64,000 nt of DNA, from contig JAVBLS010000054.1 of NCBI GenBank assembly GCA_031553235.1, forward strand, positions 1 through 64,000. The letters are read 5' to 3'. The DNA is from Frigididesulfovibrio sp031553235. Lineage in GTDB: Bacteria; Desulfobacterota; Desulfovibrionia; Desulfovibrionales; Desulfovibrionaceae. This document shows positions 8,846-18,120 of this stretch, piece after piece; position 1 is the first letter of the stretch; every line of letters starts with the position of its first letter. The notes under the pieces were generated by a model. It worked only from the letters and a program-made list of their open reading frames with translations. It did no database searches and was not told the origin of the DNA. The position numbers and the translations under genes were made by a program.

Positions 8846-11800
8846 TCAGTCCCGCCTTGCCGGAACGAAACGCTTTTCTCCTTCCGTCACCCTAGCCCCG
8901 GCGCCGGCGCCGCCGTTCGTCTTCAGGCGGCCGGACTTTTCCAGAATTTCCCGCTGCAACGCGCCAAGGGTGGCATACCCCGGCGCGATGGCCAGGGCAT
9001 AGTCGGCGTAAGCCGCGGCCTTGTCCCAGACGGCCTCGGCTTCTGCTTGCCGGCCGGCAGCTTCCAGGGCCTCGGCATAGACGGAAAGGATCTCGAGGTA
9101 GCTCTGAGCGAAGAGAATGCCGGCTTCCGGCCTGCCTGCGGGCTTGGCCAGCGCGGGCAGAACGCTTTCGCAGGCAGCCACGGCCTCGGCCGTCCTGCCG
9201 GCGCGCAAATCCAGCCGGGCTAGGAGACGGGCCACGGCCGCGCCGCCGAACAAGGTTTCCTGGCTTTTTTCCAGTTCGGCGGGCTTCATGATAGCGCGAA
9301 TTCGCTCCAGAACGGCTCCAGCTTCCGCGTCTTTGTCGGCGGCCAGCAGGGCCTCGACCGTGAGCAGATCCCAGCGCTGGTCCGGGGGGAATTCTTCAGC
9401 CGTCTCAAGGTTTTCCTCCCAGGCCCGGCCGTCGAACCCGGCTGCTTCGCCCAGCAGGGTCAAGGCTCCGGAGGCATCACCACGCCGCAGGGCCAGAGCG
9501 GCCTGCCGGGCAAGCAAGGCCAGATGCAGCCTGCGCCAGTCTTTGCGGAACATTTCCGAAGGGGCCGGGCGGATCAGTTCACGGGCTTCGGCCAGCTCGG
9601 CTTCGGCCGCTTCCAGGCGACCGCAAGCCATTTCCACCCCGGCGGCCAGATGCAGCGAAGAGGCCAGCAGGAATGACTCCAGGCCCATGAGCAAAAGGGA
9701 GGGCTTGGCCAGGGCCTGCCGGCTTGTGTCCACGGCTTCGGCCAACAGCCGGCCGGCTTCCGGCAGGTAGCCCAGATCGGCGGCTATCGCGCCGGTGGTC
9801 TGCAACGACCCCACAAGGCCCAGGCGGGCCACGGCCCCGCCCTCGCCGGCAAGCTCCCGGTTCAGGGCCAGTTCGCGCCGGGACAGCTCCCGGGCGCCGC
9901 GCAGGTCATACATTTCGGTAGAGACTTTGGCCATGGCGCCCAGGGTATCGGCCATGCCGCTCCGGAACCCCTCATCCCGGAGCAGGCTCGGATCCAGGCC
10001 GTCCAGCAGGGCCAGAGCCTGTTGCCCGGCTGCATGGGCGGCGGCAAAGTCTTTACGCTCACGCTGTACTTCCGATCTATGGCTGAGGATCTCGAGCAAA
10101 AGCTTTTGGGCCTCGATGTCTTTGGGGTTGGCCCGGACCAGAGGGCGCACGGCGGCTTCGGCCTTTTCCAGGCATTCCAGTGCGGTATCAAGACGTTCTT
10201 CGCCGCGTAAAAATACCTCGGCGCCGACAGCCTGGTTGCCCAGAGCCAGGATTGCCCTGCGGTTGCCCGGCATGGTTGCCAGGCGTTTTTCCGCCTCGGC
10301 CGTCTGCGCCAGGTAGGCGTCGGCCTGTTTGATCCGACGGATGCGCATTTCCACAAAGGTACGGGTACGCTGCAGCGAGGCCTGGGCCTGCCGCCAGAGC
10401 ATGTTGTCGCGATCTTTTCCCGTCACCCGCTGCAGGTCGGCTTCGGCTTGTTGCAGCAGCGCCATGGCCTCGGCCGGATCGCGGCTCTGGTCCAGGGCGA
10501 CGAACCAGGCCTCCAGGGCGTGGGTGATGGCCATCTGGCTGCGATACAGCGCGTTGTCCGGATCTCGTCGCAGCAGATCGTCCAACAGGGCCAGGGCTTC
10601 CCGGTGCGGCGCCAGGGCGGCGTCGAAATCGCCCTTGTTGAGCAGCACCCGGGTCTGGTTGGTCAAAGCGCCTACCAGACTTTGGCGGGCATTCAGGTTG
10701 TGCGGGTCTTCGGCCGCGCGCCGGCGATATTCCGCAAGCAGATCGCCACAGGCCGGGGAGGTCCGGCCCAGGTTGGTCTGGGTCGTGCACAAGGTATTGA
10801 GCGTATCAAGATATTCCTGTTGCAGGCGTGCATCGTCCGGGTGTTTGGCCGTAAGTTCGCGCCGCAGGGCAACGGCCGCCTCGGCATGGGGCAGGCCTTC
10901 CCTGTCTTTCCCGGCCAAATTGTGCCAACGTGCCGCGTTGTCCCTTACCCAGGCGGCCAGACGCAGTACGGCCGGATCGCCCGGGCGTTTGTCGAGCAGT
11001 TCCTGGACCAGGGCCAGGGCGGCCTCAAGCTCTCCCCTGGTTTCGGCCTCGTTCCATTGGCGGGTCACGGCCAGGGAGGCCCGGATGACCCGGGCCGTGG
11101 CCTCGATGTGCAGCAGGTCGACATCATCGGGCAGCTCTTTGCGCAGGGGGGCCACCAGGGCAAGCATTTCCGAGAGCATGGCCTCGCACTGCTCCCAGTG
11201 ACCGGCCTCAAGCAGGCGGAGCATCCGGTTGCCCAGGTGCGCGACCCGCACGTAGCGGGCCTCCAAACTTTCCGCGCCCCAGCGCTGGTAGTAGCCCTCG
11301 ACTTTTTCAGTGATCTTTTCGCGGGCCTTGGTAGGAATGTATTGAAAGGCCTCGTCGCGCATGTCGAAGGTCATGAAGCGGACCAGCTCTTCGGCTTCGC
11401 GGCGCTGGGCCGTGGCCCGGCGTTCGGCATTCACGGCCCAGAGGGCCAGGCCGGCCACCAGGGCCAGAACCAGGGCCAGGCTTGAGGCCACCTTGGCCAT
11501 GAAGCGGCGCTGGGCGCGCAAATGGCGCTGGTAGAGGGTGTGGAAGTCGACCCGCAACAGGCGGGCCACGGTTTTGAGCAGGGCCTCTTCAAAGCTGCCT
11601 TCGCTCAGGGTCACCCCGAGAATCGACGCGGGCAGAGAATCGGGGTAGCAGTTGTCGGCCGCGCCCGAGCCGGGGGCCGGTTTGCCGTCGATGATCACGG
11701 GAATGATGTATCCCGCCCGGCCCTGCTCCATGAAATGCCGGACTTCCTGATTGACATACTCGGAGTAGGCCGAGCGCGGCGAGCAGATCACGATCAGGTA

Positions 11801-12058
11801 GCGGCAGAGATCCAGGCTTTTGTGCAGGCCCTCGGAAACCGTGGGGTGCGAGCCGAGGTCGCTTTTGTCGCGAAAGACCTTGAAGTGCCGCGCGCTTTGT
11901 CCGGCGTTTGCCGTCACTTCGGCCGATTCCACGGCGGTGGGGATCCTGTAGGCTTCGAGCTTGCGTTGCAGCCGGCGGGCGTATTTCTCGTCCTTTTCGC
12001 CGCGCCGATAGCTGATAAAGGCGTGGAAGGCGTATGTATCGGCAGTGTTGCTCGCCAT
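8846..12058 (-). CDS. TIR domain, single membrane helix and TPR repeat protein
   Basis: A 1070-residue protein. The N-terminal TIR domain (about residues 10-165) starts FHAFISYRRGEKDEKYARRL and continues VFRDKSDLGSHPTVSEGL, RYLIVICSPRSAYSEYVNQE and GYIIPVIIDGKP; the Glu of YVNQE sits where TIR NADases keep their catalytic Glu. A membrane helix (VASSLALVLALVAGLALWAV, about residues 187-207) follows, then some 800 residues of TPR-like helical repeats rich in Ala/Leu/Glu. TIR-TPR proteins can be stress or immune sensors, or use TIR as an adaptor; which applies here is not known. Start ATG 12058 has GAGG 6 bases upstream. It follows the DsbA-like lipoprotein gene by 35 bases. Confidence 0.8.
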   Translation of the reverse strand: MASNTADTYAFHAFISYRRGEKDEKYARRLQRKLEAYRIPTAVESAEVTANAGQSARHFKVFRDKSDLGSHPTVSEGLHKSLDLCRYLIVICSPRSAYSEYVNQEVRHFMEQGRAGYIIPVIIDGKPAPGSGAADNCYPDSLPASILGVTLSEGSFEEALLKTVARLLRVDFHTLYQRHLRAQRRFMAKVASSLALVLALVAGLALWAVNAERRATAQRREAEELVRFMTFDMRDEAFQYIPTKAREKITEKVEGYYQRWGAESLEARYVRVAHLGNRMLRLLEAGHWEQCEAMLSEMLALVAPLRKELPDDVDLLHIEATARVIRASLAVTRQWNEAETRGELEAALALVQELLDKRPGDPAVLRLAAWVRDNAARWHNLAGKDREGLPHAEAAVALRRELTAKHPDDARLQQEYLDTLNTLCTTQTNLGRTSPACGDLLAEYRRRAAEDPHNLNARQSLVGALTNQTRVLLNKGDFDAALAPHREALALLDDLLRRDPDNALYRSQMAITHALEAWFVALDQSRDPAEAMALLQQAEADLQRVTGKDRDNMLWRQAQASLQRTRTFVEMRIRRIKQADAYLAQTAEAEKRLATMPGNRRAILALGNQAVGAEVFLRGEERLDTALECLEKAEAAVRPLVRANPKDIEAQKLLLEILSHRSEVQRERKDFAAAHAAGQQALALLDGLDPSLLRDEGFRSGMADTLGAMAKVSTEMYDLRGARELSRRELALNRELAGEGGAVARLGLVGSLQTTGAIAADLGYLPEAGRLLAEAVDTSRQALAKPSLLLMGLESFLLASSLHLAAGVEMACGRLEAAEAELAEARELIRPAPSEMFRKDWRRLHLALLARQAALALRRGDASGALTLLGEAAGFDGRAWEENLETAEEFPPDQRWDLLTVEALLAADKDAEAGAVLERIRAIMKPAELEKSQETLFGGAAVARLLARLDLRAGRTAEAVAACESVLPALAKPAGRPEAGILFAQSYLEILSVYAEALEAAGRQAEAEAVWDKAAAYADYALAIAPGYATLGALQREILEKSGRLKTNGGAGAGARVTEGEKRFVPARRD

Positions 12059-12093
12059 GGGGCACCTCATCGCAGCAGGGAGTATGGCATCGC

Positions 12094-13044
12094 CTACTTG
12101 ATCGGCGTGGCGGAAATCACCCGGACCGGCTTGCCTTTGGCGTCGACCTCATAGACCACCTCGCACTGTTGGGAGCCCATGCAGGCCATCATTTCTTCGG
12201 CGTCTTTGGAGGAATTGGGGAAAGAAATGCTCTCCCGATCATTGAAGACCATGGCGGAACCCGAGGCCGAGCCGCCCGCGCTGTATTCGCCCCGAATAGT
12301 CCGCCGTTTGGAGGCGGCCGCGCCGGCCGGTGCGCTCTTGCTTGCCGAGGGTGAGGCGGCGCCGGGTTTGTTCTTTTTCATGAAGGCGGTGTAGCCGGCC
12401 AGGCTGTGCTTGCCGTCGTAAACTTTTCCGTTGATGATCACCGTGGGGGTGTAGCGGATGCCGTATCGGCCGGCCGTCTGATCCGCGCCGGCGAGCAGGG
12501 CTTGCAGGTTTTCCGCGTTCGCGTTTGTTTTGTAACGTTCCACGTCGATGGCCGCGCCGTTCTGTTTCTGCTTGGCCACCCATTGGCCGCCCCACTGGCC
12601 GACGCCGTCCTTGGGGATGCTCGGCATGGTCTTCATCAGGTCGGTCAAAAACTGTCGGGCCAGGGCCTGGTTCTGTTCGGCGAACAGGGCGGCCACAAAA
12701 AGGCCGACGGTGCCGTCGTCGGTAAAGCCTCGGCCGGTGACGATCAGCTTGGTGTCGCCGTCGGGTCTGCTTTCAACAAATTTGCGCATGATCGGCCATT
12801 CTTCGCGGCAGGCCGGGCACTGCGGGTTGGTAAAGAGGATCACTGTGTTGGTGTCGGCGGAAGATCCGGCCAGGAGCGGGGCCTGCATCCGTTCCTTGAC
12901 CAGGGCCTTGCGGCTGCGCTCGACCGGAGAGTCGGCCTTGCCGGTGACGCAGGCCGAGAGCAGCGGCAGAACAAGAATGAGCGGCACCAGGGGAGAGCGA
13001 CGGAAAGCGTGGAGAATCTGTTTCGCAGCGCCAAATGGTTTCAT
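12094..13044 (-). CDS. Thioredoxin-fold (DsbA/DsbG-like) lipoprotein
   Basis: A 316-residue lipoprotein. A signal peptide ends in a lipobox (LPLLSAC, Cys32). The thioredoxin fold has an active-site CPAC (Cys76, Cys79) after NTVILFTNPQ and a cis-Pro loop RYTPTVIINGKVYDG. A low-complexity linker (PGAASPSASKSAPAGAAAS) leads to a C-terminal tail of about 80 residues with its own Cys pair (MACMGSQQCEVVYEVDAKG). Probable role: periplasmic thiol-disulfide exchange. It lies just upstream of the TIR-TPR gene on the same strand, but a functional link is unproven. Confidence 0.8.
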   Translation of the reverse strand: MKPFGAAKQILHAFRRSPLVPLILVLPLLSACVTGKADSPVERSRKALVKERMQAPLLAGSSADTNTVILFTNPQCPACREEWPIMRKFVESRPDGDTKLIVTGRGFTDDGTVGLFVAALFAEQNQALARQFLTDLMKTMPSIPKDGVGQWGGQWVAKQKQNGAAIDVERYKTNANAENLQALLAGADQTAGRYGIRYTPTVIINGKVYDGKHSLAGYTAFMKKNKPGAASPSASKSAPAGAAASKRRTIRGEYSAGGSASGSAMVFNDRESISFPNSSKDAEEMMACMGSQQCEVVYEVDAKGKPVRVISATPIK

Positions 13045-13111
13045 TTATTTCCCCCTGTGTATGGTTGCGTCGCTTTATCGTTAGGTCATAGCATGTTATG
13101 CTTAAAATGCG

Positions 13112-13561
13112 CTAATCGCCGTCAACCGTTTCATAGGTCTGGCGGAAAATGGCCGCGGCCACGGCCGCATATTCGCCCGGGCCGTATTGGACCAACACGT
13201 CGCCGGGTTTGCCCGCGAGCAGGTCGCCCGCCGGCCGGGTGCGCACCGTGAAGGCGACCGGAACGGCCACAGCCCAGACTTTTACGGGAATCTTCTCATA
13301 CAGCCCGTCCTCGCCCATGCGCGTGGGCGGCACCGGCCGGTAGTTCCGGCTGAAATGCTCGGGCCGCACCGGCCAGCGCTCGCCCGTGGGGCCGGTGACC
13401 AGGGCGTCGCCCGGGGCGCAGGCCACCGGGCCTTCCAGGGTTTCCACCCGGCCGGCGGCGCGGGCAAAGACCACCATGGCCGCGCCGGCGCGCTTGCGGG
13501 CCCGGAAGGCCTTGGGTAGGCGGGCAACGTTCGTGTCGCTGTAGTCGATGGGTTTGGTCAT
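13112..13561 (-). CDS. PGDYG-like domain protein
   Basis: A 149-residue protein. Its centre (CAPGDALVTGPTGERWPVRPEHFSRNYRPV) resembles the small PGDYG family, whose biochemical role is unknown. The start MTKPIDYSDTN at 13561 lies 14 bases past the stop of the DHH phosphoesterase gene, so the two are probably co-transcribed. The tail of the DHH protein (GDPGDWLIMRNDDPTDLYVI) has a similar motif, hinting at a shared ligand or partner. Confidence 0.6.
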   Translation of the reverse strand: MTKPIDYSDTNVARLPKAFRARKRAGAAMVVFARAAGRVETLEGPVACAPGDALVTGPTGERWPVRPEHFSRNYRPVPPTRMGEDGLYEKIPVKVWAVAVPVAFTVRTRPAGDLLAGKPGDVLVQYGPGEYAAVAAAIFRQTYETVDGD

Positions 13562-13575
13562 AAACCCTCTCGGTC

Positions 13576-15066
13576 TCAGGCCTCGACGTAAAGGCGTGGA
13601 AACAGCGCCCTGGTGATCACGTACAGGTCCGTGGGGTCGTCGTTGCGCATGATCAGCCAGTCGCCGGGGTCGCCCCGAAAGTAGTTTTCCCGATCCCAGC
13701 GGGTGAAAAGCTTGATGCCGCACTCCAGCGGGCGGGCTTTGACCCGCATGCCCGCGCCCAGGCAGGCCTCGGCCTTGCGCAGCAGGGAAACCCGGGTGCC
13801 GGAATCCTGGTCCAGCACGCAAGGCGGGTAGGCGAAGTCGCTCTGCGGCGGTTTGCCCAGAGGTGTATAGGTGGCCGCGAATTTGGCCTTTTCAATGGGA
13901 TAGACCTCGCCGGCTGAACCGATCATCAAATAGGTGTCCGGCCCGGCGGTGACTGAAATGTCGCCCTCGAGCATGCGCACGTGTAGGCTGGTTTTGTCCG
14001 GGAAGAGCTTGCGGCAGGGCACGAAAGCCACGGACACCGGGAGCTTTTCATAGTCGGCAAAGCCCGTGAGGTCGCTCGGCGGTCCTTGGGCGCAGTCGAT
14101 GACCTCATAGCCGGCCAGATGGGCCCGGATGCGCCGAATAAAGACCTCGAGGGCGGTTGCATTGGGGTGCAGGGCGTCGAAGTTGGCCGCGCTGATGAAA
14201 CCCCCGGCCTTGTCCGCGTGCCCGCCGCCGGAGCCGAGACCATCGGCCGTCAGGGCCAGGGCCAGGTCCGAGGCTTTGACCTCGCGCACGGCCGTGCGGG
14301 TGGAAAATTTGAAGCCTTCGCGGCTTTCGGAAAAGACCACGGCCAGATCCACCGTGTCCACCTGCATGGCCAGATCGCTGATAAAGCCCAGGATGTTCGG
14401 ATCGCAGGGCGGGGTGTTGACCAGCACGAAGCGGCCTTCGGCATGGTATTCCAGGGCGTTCAGGGCGGCCGAGGCCGTGGCCAGGTCTTCCAGGGACAGG
14501 TTGGAACGCTTGAGGGTGCGGAATATCCGTTCGTCAAAGCGGGCCGCGTCGCGCAGGTCGCGATCCAGGGGGTGGCGCACCTCGGCGAAACCGTTGGTGT
14601 CGGTGAACAGACCGTAATACAGGGCCGTGGCCAGGGGCGTATCCTGGGCGAAGCCTTCGTCTTCCAGCATTTTCCAGACCAGGGTGGCGCAGGCCCCAAG
14701 GTAGGGACGCAACTCGGTCAGGGCCGGCAGCGGTCCCTCCTGAATATGATGATCAATGACCGCCGTTGCCGCGGCCTCGACCTTACGCACGTTGCCCGCG
14801 CCATACTGGCAGTCCACGGTGACCAGCAGGCCGTCCACGGGCGCCGGGTCCGGGTCGAAGGTCACGGGAATACCCAACTCGGCGATCATCCGGACCAGAT
14901 TGGGTTTGCCGAAGGCGGCCCGGCCGCTGTAAAACAACCGGGTTTCTTTGCCCTGGGCCGTGAACCAGCGATACAGGCCGAAGCCGGAGGCCAGGGCGTC
15001 GGCGTCTGGGTTGTCGTGGCACTGGACGGCAATGCGCTCGAAACGGAGAAGGTCGGCCAGGGTCAT
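13576..15066 (-). CDS. DHH-family phosphoesterase with C-terminal PGDYG-like tail
   Basis: A 496-residue protein of the DHH/DHHA1 superfamily (NrnA/GdpP-like). Metal motifs: VQCHDNPDADALASG near the N-terminus, LLVTVDCQYGAGN, then AVIDHHIQEG (DHH). The DHHA1 region shows GLGSGGGHADKAGGFI. Members cleave nanoRNA, pAp or cyclic dinucleotides; the exact substrate is not evident. The extra 130 or so residues at the end include GDPGDWLIMRN, similar to the next gene product. The start ATG at 15066 follows a GGAG-type site. Confidence 0.8.
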   Translation of the reverse strand: MTLADLLRFERIAVQCHDNPDADALASGFGLYRWFTAQGKETRLFYSGRAAFGKPNLVRMIAELGIPVTFDPDPAPVDGLLVTVDCQYGAGNVRKVEAAATAVIDHHIQEGPLPALTELRPYLGACATLVWKMLEDEGFAQDTPLATALYYGLFTDTNGFAEVRHPLDRDLRDAARFDERIFRTLKRSNLSLEDLATASAALNALEYHAEGRFVLVNTPPCDPNILGFISDLAMQVDTVDLAVVFSESREGFKFSTRTAVREVKASDLALALTADGLGSGGGHADKAGGFISAANFDALHPNATALEVFIRRIRAHLAGYEVIDCAQGPPSDLTGFADYEKLPVSVAFVPCRKLFPDKTSLHVRMLEGDISVTAGPDTYLMIGSAGEVYPIEKAKFAATYTPLGKPPQSDFAYPPCVLDQDSGTRVSLLRKAEACLGAGMRVKARPLECGIKLFTRWDRENYFRGDPGDWLIMRNDDPTDLYVITRALFPRLYVEA

Positions 15067-15096
15067 GGTCGCTCCTTTGTGGCGGGAGCCGGCGGG

Positions 15097-15771
15097 TTAT
15101 ATGCCGGTGCCGTTGACTGTTTCGGATACCAGCATCCAGGCATTGCCGTGCAGTTCAAAGCAATATGTGACTATCCAGGAACTTTCATAGCTCTGTGCTA
15201 CGCCGGTTTCCGCCCTGTCCCGGCTTTGTGAAATGATCTTCACAATATAGCCGAGATCACGCAGCGACTTGCTCGTTGGGTACATGGAGTTCCACGAAGC
15301 GGCGGCCTTTTTCAGCTTTTCCCGTGAATTGTATATTTTTACGGCGGATTTCAGTTCGGCCGTCCGGTCGTCCATGGTGACGGTGTTCACGCTGTAGGGA
15401 ATGGCGCAGTGCAGGAGCTGTTGGCCCTTGGACAACTCCATGAATTTTTTGTGGAACTCGTTGAAGTTGCTGATTCCGGCCAGGGGCGGGGCGTTTGTGG
15501 CCTGCGTCGGAGGGGCCTTGGTGACCGGTCCGGCGCTGGAAGCGGGTGTGGGCTTCACGCTGGGAGCGGTTTTTTCCGGGGCCGGCGTGGCGGCGGGTTC
15601 GGGTTCGGCTGCGGCCGGGGCGGGTTCCTCGGACTGCGGCAGCATGGAGCCGATGTCCAGATCGTCGGCCGGGGCCGGCGCGCACAAAAAGACGGCAAGC
15701 AGCAGTGTGGCGATCAATACAGGGATGCGGGACGACGCAGGGAGCAACGCCGGGATGCGGAACGACGACAT
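15097..15771 (-). CDS. Secreted protein of unknown function
   Basis: A 224-residue protein with a signal peptide (IPVLIATLLLAVFLCAPAPA), then a Pro/Ala-rich linker of about 60 residues (EEPAPAAAEPEPAATPAPEK) and a compact C-terminal domain from about residue 100 (FNEFHKKFMELSKGQQLLHC ... SSWIVTYCFELHGNAWMLVSE). I recognise no family. It is probably periplasmic. It lies between the DHH gene and the YccF-like gene on the same strand. Confidence 0.6.
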   Translation of the reverse strand: MSSFRIPALLPASSRIPVLIATLLLAVFLCAPAPADDLDIGSMLPQSEEPAPAAAEPEPAATPAPEKTAPSVKPTPASSAGPVTKAPPTQATNAPPLAGISNFNEFHKKFMELSKGQQLLHCAIPYSVNTVTMDDRTAELKSAVKIYNSREKLKKAAASWNSMYPTSKSLRDLGYIVKIISQSRDRAETGVAQSYESSWIVTYCFELHGNAWMLVSETVNGTGI

Positions 15772-15867
15772 GCTTTTCTCCTTTGCAGGGCTCGGGCTGT
15801 GGTCGAAGATATTCGGCGGGTTCGGGCGGCTCCGTTTAAAGCGTTCGGAGCCGCCCGAATTTGAGGC

Positions 15868-16338
15868 TCAGGCTTGTTGTTGGTCCCCCAGGTAGCGGGC
15901 CACCTGCTCCTGGTCCTTGCGTTCCCGCACGGCATTGCCCACGGCCACGGGCACGCAGACCTTATTGACCGGGTTCAGGAAGGTGCCCAGGCCCCGGCAC
16001 AGGGCCATGGCTGCCGGAATGCCGACGATGGAGCAGAACAGCAGGCCGATTTGGATGACGCAGCCAAAGGCCGCCAGCAGGCCGAAGGGCAGATAGAGCA
16101 GCATAATGATGAAGGAGTGGGTCTTCCAGAGCGGGTGCTGCTTGACGTTGAGATCTTTCTTGGTGACCATCTGATAGGAAAAGGGGGCCAGTAGGAATTT
16201 GGAAAACTGGATCAACCCCAGCCCCAGCGGCGCGGTGACCACCAGGGCGGTCCAGAACAGGCCAAAAAGGAAGGCGAGCAAGGCGGTGATAAAGCCGAAA
16301 AAGGGAAAATGCCAAAGGATGTTGCCGAGTATACGCAT
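15868..16338 (-). CDS. YccF-like inner membrane protein
   Basis: A 156-residue protein with four or five hydrophobic segments (NILWHFPFFGFITALLAFLF, ALVVTAPLGLGLIQFSKFLL, FIIMLLYLPFGLLAAFGCVI, IGLLFCSIVGIPAAMALCRG). The order and the motif IVGIPAAMALCRG resemble the YccF/inner-membrane component family, whose function is unknown. The C-terminal 30 residues are charged. The start at 16338 is preceded by GGAG. Confidence 0.6.
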   Translation of the reverse strand: MRILGNILWHFPFFGFITALLAFLFGLFWTALVVTAPLGLGLIQFSKFLLAPFSYQMVTKKDLNVKQHPLWKTHSFIIMLLYLPFGLLAAFGCVIQIGLLFCSIVGIPAAMALCRGLGTFLNPVNKVCVPVAVGNAVRERKDQEQVARYLGDQQQA

Positions 16339-16693
16339 GGGAGACTCCTGAACAGTTTATGGGGAGAAGCACGCCCCGGTGAAAGTGCGCAACACAAGAC
16401 GGCGGTAAAACCGCCCGCCATTACAAGGAAACAGGGGAGCAGCGTTGAACGGCTTTTTCAGAAACCGGCCCGCGTCCGCGGTGATGAGAGCATCCATTCC
16501 GTTGCGGAACAGAGAAAGAAAGAAAACAATATATAAATTATACGATATCAAAAATGTAGCATTGCGTCAACAGAATATCATACCGACTTTTACATGTGTC
16601 TGTGATGTTTGGTGCAGATTGGCCAAAACAAAAAGCCCTCACGATTTCTCATAAGGGCGTGATTTCCTGAGCGTCGGTGTGTCTCCGGTCAAT
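16339..16693. other. Intergenic region, no gene seen
   Basis: 355 bases between the TPR gene and the YccF-like gene. It contains a small hairpin (GGCGGTAAAACCGCC, 16401-16415) and an AT-rich stretch (about 16515-16560) that may hold the promoter of the YccF-like gene on the minus strand. The short ORFs here do not look coding. Confidence 0.4.
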
Positions 16694-17572
16694 TCAGCCC
16701 TCCAGCCCGAGCCTTTCGAGAATGGCCTTGGCCCGGAGCGCATACTCCATCGCTTTTTGCGGCTTGCCGGCGGCTTCGCAGGCAGCCGCGCAATTTTCGC
16801 AAATCACCGCAAAGTCCCGGTTTTCTCCAAAAGACTTGACAAGGTGCCCGAGAGCGGCCTCATAGTGCTCCACAGCCTCGGCATAGCGGTTCATTCTGTG
16901 GCAGGCCTCGCCGATCCCGGCCAGGGCGGCCGCGTAATGGGGGGCGGGCTCTTCCCCGTCGGCCCCGCCATTACCCCGGAACAGGGTCTGGGCTTTTTCC
17001 AGGGTTTGCAGGGCCTCGGCCTCGCGGCCAAGTTCAAGCAGCACCAAGGCCAGGTTAGTCTGTACGGTCGCCATGTCGCTCTTCATGCCGGGATTCTTTT
17101 CCATCACGGCCTCGGCCCGGTGCAGGGCGTCCAGGGCATCCTCGGCCTTGCCCATGTCCTTGTAAACGGCGCTGATGTTGTTGAAAAGCCCGGCAAAGCG
17201 GTAGTCGTGCTCCGGGAGCTCCTTGCCGAAGGCGGTCAGGGCGACCAGAAAAAATTCCAGGGCCTTCACGCTGTCGCCCGAGGCCCGGTAGGCTGTGGCG
17301 GCGTTCAACAACGTCGTGCCATAGGAGATGGTATTCTCATAGCCGAGTTGCTGCATGAGCAGCACCGCCCGCTCCACGGCTGTGATGGCCTCGGCATATC
17401 GGCTGATATTGCGATAAAACCCGGCTATTTCATTCAGAATGGCGACAGCCGCGTGTTGATCGCCTTCGGTATCGGCCGCCGAGAGGCTTTTGTTCAGATA
17501 TGCTTCGATATCGTCTGTGCCGCCGGAAGCGAAAACAGCATCAAGGCCCTGAAAAAAATGTTCCACATCCAT
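16694..17572 (-). CDS. TPR repeat protein
   Basis: A 292-residue protein made almost entirely of tetratricopeptide-like helix pairs (for example GTTLLNAATAYRASGDSVKA, FNNISAVYKDMGKAEDALDA, AAALAGIGEACHRMNRYAEA). There is no signal peptide or membrane segment. Start MDVEHFFQG at 17572 follows AAGGAG (AAGGAGTTCTTC-ATG). It is 76 bases downstream of the last HesB-like gene and is the last gene of the minus-strand run that starts with the GRE. Probably a scaffold protein; its partner is unknown. Confidence 0.75.
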   Translation of the reverse strand: MDVEHFFQGLDAVFASGGTDDIEAYLNKSLSAADTEGDQHAAVAILNEIAGFYRNISRYAEAITAVERAVLLMQQLGYENTISYGTTLLNAATAYRASGDSVKALEFFLVALTAFGKELPEHDYRFAGLFNNISAVYKDMGKAEDALDALHRAEAVMEKNPGMKSDMATVQTNLALVLLELGREAEALQTLEKAQTLFRGNGGADGEEPAPHYAAALAGIGEACHRMNRYAEAVEHYEAALGHLVKSFGENRDFAVICENCAAACEAAGKPQKAMEYALRAKAILERLGLEG

Positions 17573-17648
17573 GAAGAACTCCTTGCAATATACCGGTCCG
17601 TTGTAGCCCGTGCCGGGGTGCCCGGCGGCCGGGCCACCCATGCAGATG

Positions 17649-17942
17649 CTATGGGACGGCGGTCACCGAGGGGATTTGGTTTTTATCCAGAAACACGGTA
17701 AAGCGCGTGCCGTAGCGGTCGGCGAGATCGCGATCGATCACGAAAGGCAACGAGGCCGCCTCACCTTCCAGGTCGTCTTCTTCATATTCGTCGATGCCCA
17801 ACCTGAGCACCATCTGGAGGTTTTTGCCTCAACAGGTGCCGACCCTGGATTCACGGACGCGCACGCGGGCGCCCGCCGCCTCGCCGGCCAGAATGGTCCG
17901 CAGGGCTCCGGCGGCTTCATCGCTCAGCAGGATTCGCAGCAT
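17649..17942 (-). CDS. HesB/IscA-like selenoprotein (Cys37-Sec38)
   Basis: A 97-residue HesB/IscA-like protein read through an in-frame TGA at 17829-17831 (codon 38, giving VGTC-U-GKN). Both sides of the TGA align with the paralogues: MLRILLSDEAAGALRTIL before it and MVLRLGIDEYEEDDLEGEA after it. Seventeen bases downstream of the TGA, RNA GGUGCUC-AGGUU-GGGCAUC (17793-17811, minus strand) forms a SECIS-like hairpin with GU in its loop. Sec sits next to the first conserved cysteine position of IscA; the C-terminal Cys-Gly-Cys of IscA is absent. Probable role: metal, Fe-S or redox function. SelB dependence is inferred. Confidence 0.75.
17793..17811 (-). promoter_or_regulatory. SECIS-like hairpin of the distal HesB-like selenoprotein gene
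   Basis: Minus-strand GGTGCTC-AGGTT-GGGCATC: seven base pairs (two G-U) and a five-base loop containing GGU, 17 bases after the TGA. Bacterial SECIS elements are short hairpins at this distance with a GU in the loop, read by SelB. The same loop occurs in the first HesB-like gene. Confidence 0.65.
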
Positions 17943-18000
17943 GCAAACTCCTCTTGAAATTGCCATTCAGCCATATTGCCGACGGACTTTCAGACGAGTC

Positions 18001-18063
18001 CGCAAGCGGGCTCCCGCTTGCGCGGTCGCCGGAGCAAAGTAACTTTTCAAAGTTGCTTTGCTC
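18001..18063. repeat. Two inverted repeats between HesB-like genes 3 and 4
   Basis: CGCAAGCGGG/CCCGCTTGCG (18001-18022) is a perfect 10-bp stem. GAGCAAAGTAACTTT/AAAGTTGCTTTGCTC (18032-18063) is a 15-bp stem with one wobble. They lie in the 178-base gap between the third and fourth HesB-like genes and could end or attenuate transcription before the last selenoprotein gene. TTCAAAGTTGCTTTGCT from the second stem also occurs at 37751-37767. Confidence 0.5.
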
Positions 18064-18120
18064 TCAAAAAAAGCCCGCAGGCAGCACCCAGCGAGCCCGA
18101 AACGTTCCTGGTGGTTACGG

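Noticed and set aside
18001..18063. CRISPR-like repeats
   Set aside because: The repeats are simple inverted repeats without regular spacers; no CRISPR array or cas gene was seen anywhere in the window.
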